DNA of 64,000 nucleotides from positions 1 through 64,000 of the forward strand of contig NZ_AKJT01000031.1 in the NCBI RefSeq assembly GCF_000282195.1, given 5' to 3'. Numbering within the stretch: the first letter of the stretch is position 1; every line of letters begins with the position of its first letter. The notes beneath the pieces are model-generated. The model saw only the letters and a list, made by a program, of their open reading frames with translations, did not search any database and was not told the origin of the DNA. The translations under genes were made by a program, and so were the position numbers. Shown one piece after another: positions 8,698 through 17,000 of this stretch. Origin of the DNA: Pseudomonas sp. GM18 (GTDB taxonomy: Bacteria > Pseudomonadota > Gammaproteobacteria > Pseudomonadales > Pseudomonadaceae).

Positions 8698-10413
8698 ATG
8701 TACCAACACTTCATCGAAGGCCTGCAGCGCCTCGGTCGCGCGCTGATGCTGCCGATCGCGATCCTGCCGATTGCCGGGTTACTGCTGCGCCTGGGCGACA
8801 CCGACTTGCTGGACATCGCGATCATCCACGACGCCGGCCAGGTGATTTTCGCCAACCTGGCGCTGATCTTCGCCATCGGCATCGCGGTCGGCTTTGCCAA
8901 GGACAACAACGGCACCGCCGGGCTGGCCGGGGTCATTGGTTATCTGGTGATGATCTCCACCCTCAAGGTGCTCGATTCGAGCATCAACATGGGCATGCTG
9001 GCCGGGATCGTCAGCGGCCTGATGGCGGGTGCGCTGTACAACCGCTTCAAAGACATCAAGCTGCCGGAATACCTGGCGTTCTTCGGCGGACGGCGTTTCG
9101 TGCCGATTGTTACCGGGTTCGCCGCCGTCGGCCTGGGCGTCGTCTTCGGTTTCATCTGGCCGCCGATCCAGCACGGCATCAACGGCTTTGGCACGTTGAT
9201 GATGGAGAGCGGCAGCTTCGGTGCGTTCATCTTCGGCGTGTTCAACCGCCTGCTGATCGTCACCGGCCTGCACCACATCCTCAACAACATGGCGTGGTTC
9301 GTGTTCGGCAACTTCACCGACCCGACCACGGGCGCACTGGTGACCGGCGACCTGTCGCGCTACTTTGCCGGCGACCCGAAAGGCGGCCAGTTCATGACCG
9401 GCATGTTCCCGATGATGATCTTCGGCCTGCCCGCCGCGTGCCTGGCGATGTACCGCAACGCCCTGCCGGAACGGCGCAAAGTCATGGGCGGGATTTTCCT
9501 GTCCATGGCCCTGACCTCGTTTTTGACCGGCGTCACCGAACCGATCGAATTCGCCTTCATGTTCCTCGCACCGCTGCTGTTTTTGCTGCACGCGTTGCTG
9601 ACGGGGCTGTCGATGGCCGTCACCAACCTGCTGAACATTCACCTGGGGTTTACCTTTTCCGGCGGTTTCATCGACATGATTCTAGGCTGGGGTGAATCCA
9701 CCAACGGCTGGCGCGTGCTTCCCGTGGGGCTGGCGTATGCGGTGATCTACTACGTGGTGTTTGATTTCTGTATCCGCCGCTTCAACCTCAAGACGCCAGG
9801 GCGTGAGGATGTTCCGGCTGGCGACAAAGTTGTGGTCGCCGAGAATGAGCGTGCCGGGGCTTACATCAAGGCGCTTGGCGGTGCCGAAAACCTGATCACG
9901 GTCGGCGCTTGCACCACACGGTTGCGGCTGGACATGGTCGATCGCAACAAAGCCTCGGACGCGGACTTGAAAGCGTTGGGTGCAATGGCGGTAGTGCGTC
10001 CGGGCAAGGGCGGCAGTTTGCAGGTGGTGGTCGGGCCGCTGGCAGACAGCATTGCCGATGAGATTCGATTGGCGATGCCGGCTTTGGGTCGTGCGGTTAT
10101 CGCCTCCCCTGCCACTGTGGTTGATGAGCCAAAACCTGCTGCCGTAGCGAACGCTGAAGCACAGCAATGGCTTAAGGCGTTGGGTGGCGGCGAGAATGTG
10201 CTGCAGATGGATTGCATCGCCATGACCCGGATTCGGTTGCAGCTGGCCGATAGCAAGGGGTTGTCGGAAGGCCAGTTGAAAGCGCTTGGTTGCCAGGGTG
10301 TCAGCCAGTTGGACGGTGGGATTTGGCATCTGTTGATTGGTGAGAAGGCGCCGAGTTTGAGTGGTGCGTTGGAAGCGTTGGTTAATCGCAGTGAGGTGAG
10401 TGCCAGGGTTTAG
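8698..10413 (+). CDS. nagE: PTS N-acetylglucosamine permease, EIIC-EIIB with a second EIIB-like domain
   Basis: A 571-residue inner-membrane permease starting MYQHFIEGLQRLG, with AGGGAGA ahead of the ATG. The EIIC domain (~1-365) has many membrane helices and the glucose-type motifs LPIAILPIAGLLLRLG and GVTEPIEFAFMF. A first EIIB domain (~385-460) holds the phospho-acceptor Cys405 in GACTTRLR. A second EIIB-like domain (~485-565) keeps TRIR (510-513) but has Ala508 at the cysteine position; Cys506 is two residues off. The second domain is therefore probably not phosphorylated. Last gene of the nag operon, followed by a terminator. Confidence 0.93.
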   Translation: MYQHFIEGLQRLGRALMLPIAILPIAGLLLRLGDTDLLDIAIIHDAGQVIFANLALIFAIGIAVGFAKDNNGTAGLAGVIGYLVMISTLKVLDSSINMGMLAGIVSGLMAGALYNRFKDIKLPEYLAFFGGRRFVPIVTGFAAVGLGVVFGFIWPPIQHGINGFGTLMMESGSFGAFIFGVFNRLLIVTGLHHILNNMAWFVFGNFTDPTTGALVTGDLSRYFAGDPKGGQFMTGMFPMMIFGLPAACLAMYRNALPERRKVMGGIFLSMALTSFLTGVTEPIEFAFMFLAPLLFLLHALLTGLSMAVTNLLNIHLGFTFSGGFIDMILGWGESTNGWRVLPVGLAYAVIYYVVFDFCIRRFNLKTPGREDVPAGDKVVVAENERAGAYIKALGGAENLITVGACTTRLRLDMVDRNKASDADLKALGAMAVVRPGKGGSLQVVVGPLADSIADEIRLAMPALGRAVIASPATVVDEPKPAAVANAEAQQWLKALGGGENVLQMDCIAMTRIRLQLADSKGLSEGQLKALGCQGVSQLDGGIWHLLIGEKAPSLSGALEALVNRSEVSARV

Positions 10414-10462
10414 ATTGTAGGTGGCTGCCCGCGAAGAGGCCCGCACTCCCAATGAAAATCTC

Positions 10463-10499
10463 AAAGCCCGCTGACCGTCACTGGTCCAGCGGGCTTTTT
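10463..10499. terminator. intrinsic terminator after nagE, probably bidirectional
   Basis: AAAGCCCGCTG pairs with CAGCGGGCTTT and is followed by T residues. It separates the nag operon from the convergent DUF6124-type gene; the A-run on the other side suits leftward termination too. Confidence 0.85.
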
Positions 10500-10506
10500 C
10501 ATTGTG

Positions 10507-10908
10507 CTACCCCTGCGGATCAACCTGATCCAGCACCCGATTCACCGACAACTCCGCCAGGGAAATCATCTGCTGAATGCCCAAGGCCAGATTGCAGGCT
10601 GGGCCGGTGAGATCGAACGCCAACTCACTCGCCATGACATTCGCCGAGGCCAGGGTTTCACAGGCATGGGCCAGCAGGGTTTCGGAATCAACGTTGGGGG
10701 CGATGACGAAGATTGTGCTTGGACGCTGGCGGGCTTTGGCCTTCTTCTCGGAAGGTGGCGCGAGATAGTGATCGAGTGCACGGATTGCGGCATCGTGGAG
10801 TTTTTTGGAATTGAGGCAGGTGTAGGGGGAAACGGATTCGTTTTCCATGTTTGTTTCTAAATCTGTTTCTACGTCTGTTTCTGGAGGATTTGGGCTGTCT
10901 TTGATCAT
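10507..10908 (-). CDS. DUF6124-type small Pseudomonas protein
   Basis: A 133-residue protein with an acidic, Asn/Glu-rich N-terminus, then SPYTCLNSKKLHDAAIRALDHYL and a C-terminal helical part (ETLASANVMASELAFDL, IQQMISLAELSVNRVLD). I recognise this as the family now called DUF6124, abundant and often multicopy in Pseudomonas, with no known function. The start has AGGAG 6 nt upstream. That Shine-Dalgarno region is complementary to a loop in the structured leader at 10961-11041, so translation may be RNA-controlled. The family name is from memory. Confidence 0.72.
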   Translation of the reverse strand: MIKDSPNPPETDVETDLETNMENESVSPYTCLNSKKLHDAAIRALDHYLAPPSEKKAKARQRPSTIFVIAPNVDSETLLAHACETLASANVMASELAFDLTGPACNLALGIQQMISLAELSVNRVLDQVDPQG

Positions 10909-10960
10909 TGTGAAACTCCTAACAAAAAGTTGGAGCTACCAGCATCACTTGCAGATGATG

Positions 10961-11041
10961 GGTGGCAGCTGTGCGCGGGTCTGCAAGACCGAGTCGTTAG
11001 GCAACCTCGGCAGACCCGAAGATCTCCCGCACACAGCCACC
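10961..11041 (-). ncRNA. C4-like structured antisense RNA in the leader of the DUF6124-type gene
   Basis: Read leftward, GGTGGC pairs with GCCACC, TGTGTGC with GCGCACA, GGGTCTGC with GCAGACCC, and CGAG with CTCG, capped by loop GTTGCCTAACGA. The loop CCTAAC (10996-11001) is complementary to GTTAGG at 10918-10923 in the gene's ribosome site. CTTGCAGA (10980-10987) is complementary to TCTGCAAG at 10948-10955. Two such a/a' and b/b' pairs are the logic of the phage P1/P7 C4 antisense RNA. Structure and pairings are seen; the C4 family assignment is inferred. Confidence 0.62.
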
Positions 11042-11072
11042 ATAAATCGATGACCATTGATTAAGCGCCGCG

Positions 11073-11102
11073 ATTATAGGTGCGCTTAGAGGTGTCTAAC
11101 AA
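11073..11102 (-). promoter_or_regulatory. sigma-70-like promoter for the C4-like RNA
   Basis: A perfect TATAAT (11073-11078, minus strand) lies with TTGTTA (11097-11102) 18 bp upstream. Transcription would begin near 11066, about 25 nt ahead of the structured RNA. Confidence 0.6.
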
Positions 11103-11162
11103 ACTATCAGCGGGCTTGCAGTCCCGGTCGCTGAATTGACAGCGACAGCCAAAGGTTAAAGA

Positions 11163-11345
11163 GCCCACTTCCGACGCACAACCTGAAAAACATGTGGGAA
11201 GGTTCTGATGTTTTTACCGATCGATAAACATCGCTGTCTGTAAGGCCGCCATCGCGAGCAGGCTCGCTCCCACAGTGGGCTGGCGTACATCTGGGGGAGA
11301 TTGGTTGGCTGTCAGGTCGCCTTCGCGGGCAAGCCCGGCTCTCAT
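11163..11345. repeat. left copy of a long direct repeat with tandem REP units
   Basis: A ~60 bp segment starting CCACTTCCGACGCACAACCT and ending TTTTTACCGATC is followed by two REP units (CATCGCGAGCAGGCTCGC and TTCGCGGGCAAGCCCGG). The same arrangement recurs at 13023-13275 with few differences; this copy has about 15 extra bases (11221-11235). Confidence 0.75.
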
Positions 11346-11480
11346 ATGGAGCGCTGTACACCTACTTGCGAACAGCAAACAGGAAATCGCGAAAGCCCCG
11401 GCGAGGAATTAGCCATAGCGTCCATTATGCGAGGCCATGGTTTACACTCGGTTCCCCAATCCTGCTAAAGAGCTTTTCCA

Positions 11481-11813
11481 ATGGACCTGAAAAATGCTGC
11501 TGAATTTGATCGCGTCGTAACGCGTGTATTGTCGGCTTTAGCGGATGCTTTTCCGCAGCCTATTGATCTTCGCTTTGAAGAGCTAGGTCTTGTTGATGGT
11601 CCGTCTTATGTGGAAGCAGACACTTATGGTCGGACTGTTGCGACGGAATACTCGCCTAAGCACGTGTTCGCTGCGCAGTGTGTCCGTTTTCTCGAGTATG
11701 AAAAATATGTTTCTGGCACTGTTCATTCCGACTGGGCTACTGGTGTATTGCTAACAGCCAAGGGGCTGGATCTTATCGGTGGTCCGCCTAGCTCTCTTCG
11801 CATTACGCATTGA
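11481..11813 (+). CDS. orphan hypothetical protein, possible winged-helix C-terminus
   Basis: A 110-residue protein I do not recognise. The N-terminal half is helical and acidic (AAEFDRVVTRVLSALADAF). The C-terminal part (FLEYEKYVSGTV, then VLLTAKGLDLIGG) looks like the helix plus wing of small winged-helix domains. Codon use is richer in T-ending codons than the neighbours, suggesting transfer. AAGAG precedes the ATG at 11481, and a terminator follows at 11929. It lies between the two copies of a long direct repeat. A real gene is likely; function unknown. Confidence 0.6.
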   Translation: MDLKNAAEFDRVVTRVLSALADAFPQPIDLRFEELGLVDGPSYVEADTYGRTVATEYSPKHVFAAQCVRFLEYEKYVSGTVHSDWATGVLLTAKGLDLIGGPPSSLRITH

Positions 11814-12109
11814 TTGGATAGGCTCGGTACACATGCCCGAAGGGGATTAGGCGCCACACTTTCGAGAGCCAGGCTCTGAAACTTCCGCGCCGATACCCGG
11901 CAACGCCAGAGCGATCTACAGCAGAAAGAAAAACCCCAGTGATCGCAAAATCACTGGGGTTTTTCTTCGCGTGCGAAATGCTTTCTGTCACCTCGACGTA
12001 ACTTCGCGCCCTGATTTTCCCAGGGCGTTCTCCCGGATCTGTCGCGCAGCCTGCGCGGTCCCGTGACATCCAGCCCCATCGCAGGACAGGTTCCGGCAGG
12101 TCCGATTCT
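11814..12109. other. intergenic stretch without a convincing gene
   Basis: It contains only the strong terminator at 11929-11965. An open frame crosses it leftward (11803-12156), but it runs through the terminator hairpin and has no ribosome site, so I do not call it. Confidence 0.5.
11929..11965. terminator. strong bidirectional intrinsic terminator
   Basis: AAAACCCCAGTGAT pairs perfectly with ATCACTGGGGTTTT around loop CGCAAA, with T residues on the right and A residues on the left. It ends the 11481 gene and any leftward transcript from 12325. Confidence 0.85.
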
Positions 12110-12325
12110 TTAGCGACTTTCGACCGGATGACCGATGAGACGTCTTTCGGTGTCATCGATGGCAGTGGCTCTGACGTAGCAAGCCCCTGAGGCCTTTTCC
12201 CTGCTGTCCCGCTGTACAGCCAGCGCCTTGAACATGACTTCCATGCACTTGACCTCTGAGTCGGCCGGGAAGGCCTCTACGTCCTTCCCGTCAATCATCA
12301 GGATGAAAACCCACATTTTTAGCAT
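12110..12325 (-). CDS. orphan small hypothetical protein
   Basis: A 71-residue protein starting MLKMWVFILMIDGKDVEAFP. GGAGG lies 4 nt ahead of the ATG at 12325; a GTG one codon earlier and an ATG at MWVF are alternatives. It looks like a compact alpha/beta protein with a conserved-looking MEVMFKALAVQRD helix and a final strand CYVRATAID. I recognise no family. It reads leftward toward the 11929 terminator and lies inside the repeat-bracketed accessory segment. Confidence 0.55.
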   Translation of the reverse strand: MLKMWVFILMIDGKDVEAFPADSEVKCMEVMFKALAVQRDSREKASGACYVRATAIDDTERRLIGHPVESR

Positions 12326-12510
12326 CACGCCTCCATGGCTTTGAGAGCGAAGCGGGTGGGGGCGGTGTTACACACCCACTTTGGTGCGGACTCCCGCACT
12401 TTCAGCATCCTTCAACGTGGTACCAGACACCAGCCATACAAAGTAAAAACCGACAGAGAGAGTCAACTGAGCCATTCCAAGGCTTCGCATAATGCCGCTT
12501 ATGTTCATGT

Positions 12511-12963
12511 TCAAGCAGACACTTCGCGTTGCTCAGCCTCGTAATGCCGAGTCTGGAAATGCATGAGGACTTGAGCCTTCAGGCCAAGACCTTCACTCAG
12601 CCTCCAAGCGGCTGCGAGTTCATCACAGCAACGACGAAGCGGAACGGCTGTTTGTAGCTTTATCTCTTGCCTGGAAGTCGAATATACAAAAAATTCAAGG
12701 GCGTTAAACGTTTCCGACACGCGGCTATCAGACACGCATGAAAAACGCGTGAGTCGCTCGAGCAAGTAGCCTGCGCGACGAAGCTCGACCTCATCACTGT
12801 GGCGACTCAGAAAAGCTGAAACTTCACTCTCAAGATTCAACTTCGAGTACCAAACAGCTTTGGCCGCGCTCACTAGTGCCGCGTCATCTGCTTGATTTAG
12901 AGGACGTTTGACCAATGTGTCCAAGGCGGATGACAGGACGTGGCCGTTAGCGGGCTTCGTCAT
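12511..12963 (-). CDS. orphan hypothetical protein
   Basis: A 150-residue, largely helical protein starting MTKPANGHVLSSALD. TTGGAGAA lies just upstream of the ATG at 12963, a good ribosome site; the longer ORF to 13041 begins in the repeat. Segments such as ELRRAGYLLERLTRFSCV and the Cys pair in LRRCCDELAAAW stand out, but I recognise no domain. Overall length and helical N-terminus loosely recall small DUF3077/DUF6124-type Pseudomonas proteins without clear identity. It reads leftward and begins next to the right copy of the long direct repeat. Confidence 0.6.
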   Translation of the reverse strand: MTKPANGHVLSSALDTLVKRPLNQADDAALVSAAKAVWYSKLNLESEVSAFLSRHSDEVELRRAGYLLERLTRFSCVSDSRVSETFNALEFFVYSTSRQEIKLQTAVPLRRCCDELAAAWRLSEGLGLKAQVLMHFQTRHYEAEQREVSA

Positions 12964-13022
12964 CTGTATTCTCCAAGTAGTCTTGCAAAATATAGGTAAG
13001 AACGGATGCCGGAGGTTAGATA

Positions 13023-13275
13023 AGCGGCTTCCGACGGACAACCTGAAAGACTTGTGGGAAGGTTCTGATATTTTTACCGATCAGCCTGTAAGGCCGCCAT
13101 CGCGAGCAGGCTCGCACAGTGGGTTAGCGTACATCTAGGGGATATTGGTTGGCTGTCAGGTCGCCTTCGCGGGCAAGCCTCGCTCCTACAATTGAGCAGT
13201 GTGCATCTGCGAGGGATTGGTCGGCTGTCAGGCCGCCTTCGCGAGCAAGCCCGCTCCCACAGTGGAGCGGCGTAC
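13023..13275. repeat. right copy of the long direct repeat with three tandem REP units
   Basis: CTTCCGACGGACAACCTGAA and the following ~45 bases match 11163-11222 closely. Three REP units follow, each with a GGCTGTCAGG-type link and a palindrome such as TTCGCGAGCAAGCCCGC. The first two units match those of the left copy. Confidence 0.75.
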
Positions 13276-13289
13276 ACCCGCCCCTCACC

Positions 13290-13690
13290 ACTCAACAGGC
13301 CGAGCGTTAGCTCGCCTGCAGCTTTTGATCTTGATCTGCCCGCCCCTTCGGGAGGCTGAGCGCAGGTGTTCATCTGGGGATTGGCGCGCAGCGCCGTTCG
13401 ACGCAGTCGAACACATCGCATGTAGGTTGAAGCGAAGCCAACCGTAGGGCGATGCCCCCAGATGGATACCGGAGCGAAGGAACGCCGAGCCTCAGCGAGG
13501 GGCCGGACGCTTGGGGCGAAGACCTTTGCTTCCTTTGGGGCGTTTGCCAAAGGGAGTCGCCGTAAGGGCGAAACCATAAGCCGCCGTTACCGCAGAAATG
13601 GATATGTACTCAGTCAACAAGAACATGGTCGGCCCGAAGGCCGCCAAGATCAAAAGATCGCGGATCAGGTTCAACGGTCAAATCCCGTGC
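13290..13690. repeat. larger intergenic repeat element typical of fluorescens-group genomes
   Basis: The segment has blocks with inverted partners (GGCGCGCAGCGCC, GTTCGACGCAGTCGAAC, CCTTTGGGGCGTTTGCCAAAGG). Leftward translation gives fragments such as MNTCAQPPEGAG, which I have seen as spurious proteins in many Pseudomonas annotations. I therefore treat it as a repeat and not as a gene. Family membership is from memory. Confidence 0.45.
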
Positions 13691-13691
13691 A

Positions 13692-13727
13692 AGAAAAAAC
13701 CCGCTGAAATCACTTCAGCGGGTTTCT
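13692..13727 (-). terminator. intrinsic terminator of the yqfO-like gene
   Basis: AAACCCGCTGAA (13697-13708) pairs with TTCAGCGGGTTT (13714-13725). Read leftward, the stem ends in a run of six T, right after the stop of the 13748 gene. Confidence 0.85.
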
Positions 13728-13747
13728 CATTTCAGCAGACCAGAAGA

Positions 13748-14059
13748 TCAAAAATCCTCCAGCCGCCACACTTCATAAGCCGGCGTCTCATAGGGATGAC
13801 TCTCTTTCAGAGCCACCACCACCGCCCGAATCAACTCATCGCTGACCACCAGCTCAACCTTCCATTCCTCAACCTGCTCGACCTGGCCCGCTTCGCCAAT
13901 GAACGGCTGACTGCCCTCCAGTGGACGAAACTGCCCCAGGCCAAACACCTGCCACGCACAGTGATCATAAGCCCCGATCCGCCCGCCACCGGCGGCGAAT
14001 ACAGCGCTTTTGACCACTTCAACATGACTGGCCGGAACAAAAAAACTGAGCTTGTACAC
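13748..14059 (-). CDS. YqfO/NIF3 insert-domain family protein
   Basis: A 103-residue protein corresponding to the small alpha/beta domain inserted in NIF3-family dinuclear-metal proteins, here free-standing. Typical features are the start MYKLSFFVPASHVEVVKSAVFAAGGGRIG and the end ALKESHPYETPAYEVW. Its function is unknown; it lacks the metal-binding NIF3 core. It is 19 bp downstream of purL and read in the same direction, so co-transcription is likely, and a terminator follows. Confidence 0.85.
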   Translation of the reverse strand: MYKLSFFVPASHVEVVKSAVFAAGGGRIGAYDHCAWQVFGLGQFRPLEGSQPFIGEAGQVEQVEEWKVELVVSDELIRAVVVALKESHPYETPAYEVWRLEDF

Positions 14060-14078
14060 GGCAATCAGCTCCCCGCTC

Positions 14079-17000
14079 TTAGTTCACCCAGACGCGAGCA
14101 TTACGGAACATGCGCATCCAAGGTGCGTCTTCGTTCCAGTCTTCCGAACGCCACGAGTTCTGCACTGCACGGAACACACGCTCCGGGTGCGGCATCATGA
14201 TGGTCACGCGACCGTCGCGGCTGGTCAAACCGGTGATACCGCGCGGCGAACCGTTCGGGTTGGCCGGATACTTCTCGGTGACCTTGCCGTGGTTGTCGAC
14301 GAAACGCATCGCCACGCAACCCGACAGATCGGCTTCCAGCAACGCTTCTTCACTGGCGAATTCGGCATGGCCTTCACCGTGGGCGATGGCGATCGGCATG
14401 CGCGAACCGGCCATGCCCTGCAGGAAGATCGAGTTCGACTCCTGGATCTGCACCATCGCCACGCGGGCTTCGAACTGCTCGGAACGGTTACGCACGAAGT
14501 GCGGCCAGACATCGCTGCCCGGGATCAGCTCGTGCAGGTTGGACATCATCTGGCAACCGTTGCACACGCCGAGGGTGAAGCTGTCGGTACGTTCGAAGAA
14601 GCCTTGGAACGCATCGCGAGCGCGGCTGTTGAACAGCGCGGATTTGGCCCAGCCTTCACCGGCACCCAGAACGTCGCCGTAGGAGAAACCGCCGCAAGCG
14701 ACCATGCCCTTGAAGTCGTTCAGGTCGACACGGCCGGCCAGAATATCGCTCATGTGCACGTCGATCGCGTTGAAACCGGCACGGTCGAACGCTGCCGCCA
14801 TTTCCACCTGACCGTTGACGCCCTGCTCACGCAGCACGGCAACCTGTGGGCGAATGCCTTTCTTGATGTAAGGCGCGGCGACGTCCTGGTTGACGTCGTA
14901 GCTGAGCTTGACGCTCAGGCCCGGGTTGTCTTCTTCCAGCAGCACGTCGAACTCTTGTTCGGCGCAATCGGCGTTATCACGCAGACGCTGGATCTGGTAG
15001 CTGGTTTCAGCCCACTGACGTTGCAGCAGACGACGCTGACCTTCGAATACGGTATCGCCGTTGAACGTGATGCTGATCTCGCCGTTGTTCATCGGCTGAC
15101 CGATCACCGACACGCAATCGCCCAGGCCAGCGGCGCTGAACTGCGCGAGGATGTCCGCGGTGGAGTCCTGGCGAACCTGGATCACAGCGCCCAGTTCTTC
15201 GTTGAACAGGATCGCGGCGATGTCGGCGGAAGTTTCTGCCAGACCGTCGAGGTTCAGGCTCAGGCCGCAGTGACCGGCAAACGCCATTTCCACCACGCTG
15301 GTCAGCAGACCACCGTCGGAACGGTCGTGGTAAGCCAGCAGGTGACCGTCGGCGTTGAGGCCCTGGATCACTGCGAAGAAGGCTTTCAGGTCTTCGGCGT
15401 CATCGACGTCCGGAGCCTGTTTGCCGAGCTTGCCGTGAACCTGAGCGAGGATCGAGGCGCCCATGCGGTTCTGACCGCGACCGAGGTCGATCAGGATCAG
15501 GTCGGTGGTGCCCTTGTCCATGCGCAGTTGCGGGGTCAGGGTCTGACGGATGTCAGCCACTGGCGCGAAACCGGTCACGATCAGCGACATCGGCGAAGTG
15601 ACCGCCTTATCGACGCCTTCGTCGTTCCAGCGGGTGGCCATGGACATCGAGTCCTTGCCAACCGGAATGGTGATGCCCAGCTCAGGGCACAGTTCCATGC
15701 CGACCGCTTTCACGGTGTCGTACAGACGCGCGTCTTCACCTGGGTGACCGGCAGCCGACATCCAGTTCGCCGACAGTTTGATGTCGGAGATCTTGGCGAT
15801 GCGCGAGGCGGCGATGTTGGTCAGGGTTTCGCCGATGGCCATGCGGCCCGACGCCGGAGCGTCCAGCAGAGCCAGCGGAGTGCGCTCGCCCATGGCCATG
15901 GCTTCACCGGTGTAAACGTCGAAGCTGGTGGCGGTGACGGCAACGTCGGCCACCGGAACCTGCCACGGGCCGACCATCTGGTCACGGGCCACGAGGCCGG
16001 TGATGGTGCGGTCGCCGATGGTGATCAGGAAGCTTTTGCTGGCCACGGCCGGGTGATGCAGGACGCGCTCGACGCAGTTGGCGATATCAAGGGTCGACGG
16101 ATCGAAATCGTCGCCCAGCTCGTTTTCACGAACCACCGAACGGTGCATGCGCGGGGCTTTGCCCAGCAGCACTTCGAGCGGCATGTCCACCGGGCTGTTG
16201 CCGAAGTGGCTGTCGGTCACGGTCAGTTGTGGCTCGGCAGTGGCTTCGCCGACTACCGCGAATGGGCAACGCTCACGCTCACAGATCGCCTTGAAGCGTT
16301 CGAAGTCCGCCGGGCCGACCGCCAGAACGTAGCGCTCCTGGGATTCGTTGCTCCAGATTTCGTGCGGGGCCATGCCCGGCTCGTCGTTTGGAATGTTGCG
16401 CAGTTCGAAACGGCCACCGCGGTCGCCATCGTTGACCAGTTCCGGGAAGGCGTTGGACAGACCGCCCGCGCCGACGTCGTGGATGAAGCTGATCGGGTTT
16501 TTGTCGCCCAGTTGCCAGCAACGGTCGATGACTTCCTGGCAACGACGCTCCATCTCAGGGTTTTCACGTTGTACGGAAGCGAAGTCCAGGTCTGCCGAGC
16601 TGGTGCCGGTGGCCATGGAGGAAGCCGCGCCGCCGCCCAGACCGATCAGCATTGCCGGGCCGCCAAGCACGATCAGCTTGGAGCCAACGACGATTTCGCC
16701 TTTCTTGACGTGTTCTTCACGGATGTTGCCCATGCCGCCAGCCAGCATGATCGGCTTGTGGTAACCGCGCACTTCGTCGCCATGAGGCGTGGTGATCGAC
16801 TGTTCGAAAGTACGGAAGTAACCGGTCAGCGCCGGACGGCCGAATTCATTGTTGAATGCAGCGCCGCCCAATGGGCCTTCGATCATGATGTCCAGCGCGG
16901 TAACGATGCGCTCGGGTTTGCCGTACGGCACTTCCCACGGCTGTTCGAAGCCCGGGATCTGCAGGTTCGACACGGTGAAACCGGTCAGGCCAGCCTTTGG

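Noticed and set aside
11803..12156. Leftward open frame of 117 codons
   Set aside because: It reads through the perfect terminator hairpin at 11929-11965 and has no ribosome site, although part of its translation (residues 20-60) looks protein-like and could be a decayed gene.
13074..13577. Leftward open frame of 167 codons
   Set aside because: It is built from tandem REP units and the 13290-13690 repeat; the repeated peptide SRRRPDS shows its repeat origin.
13660..13692. tRNA-like T-arm sequence (GGTTCAACGGTCAAATCCC)
   Set aside because: No acceptor, D or anticodon arms can be formed around it; chance similarity inside a repeat.
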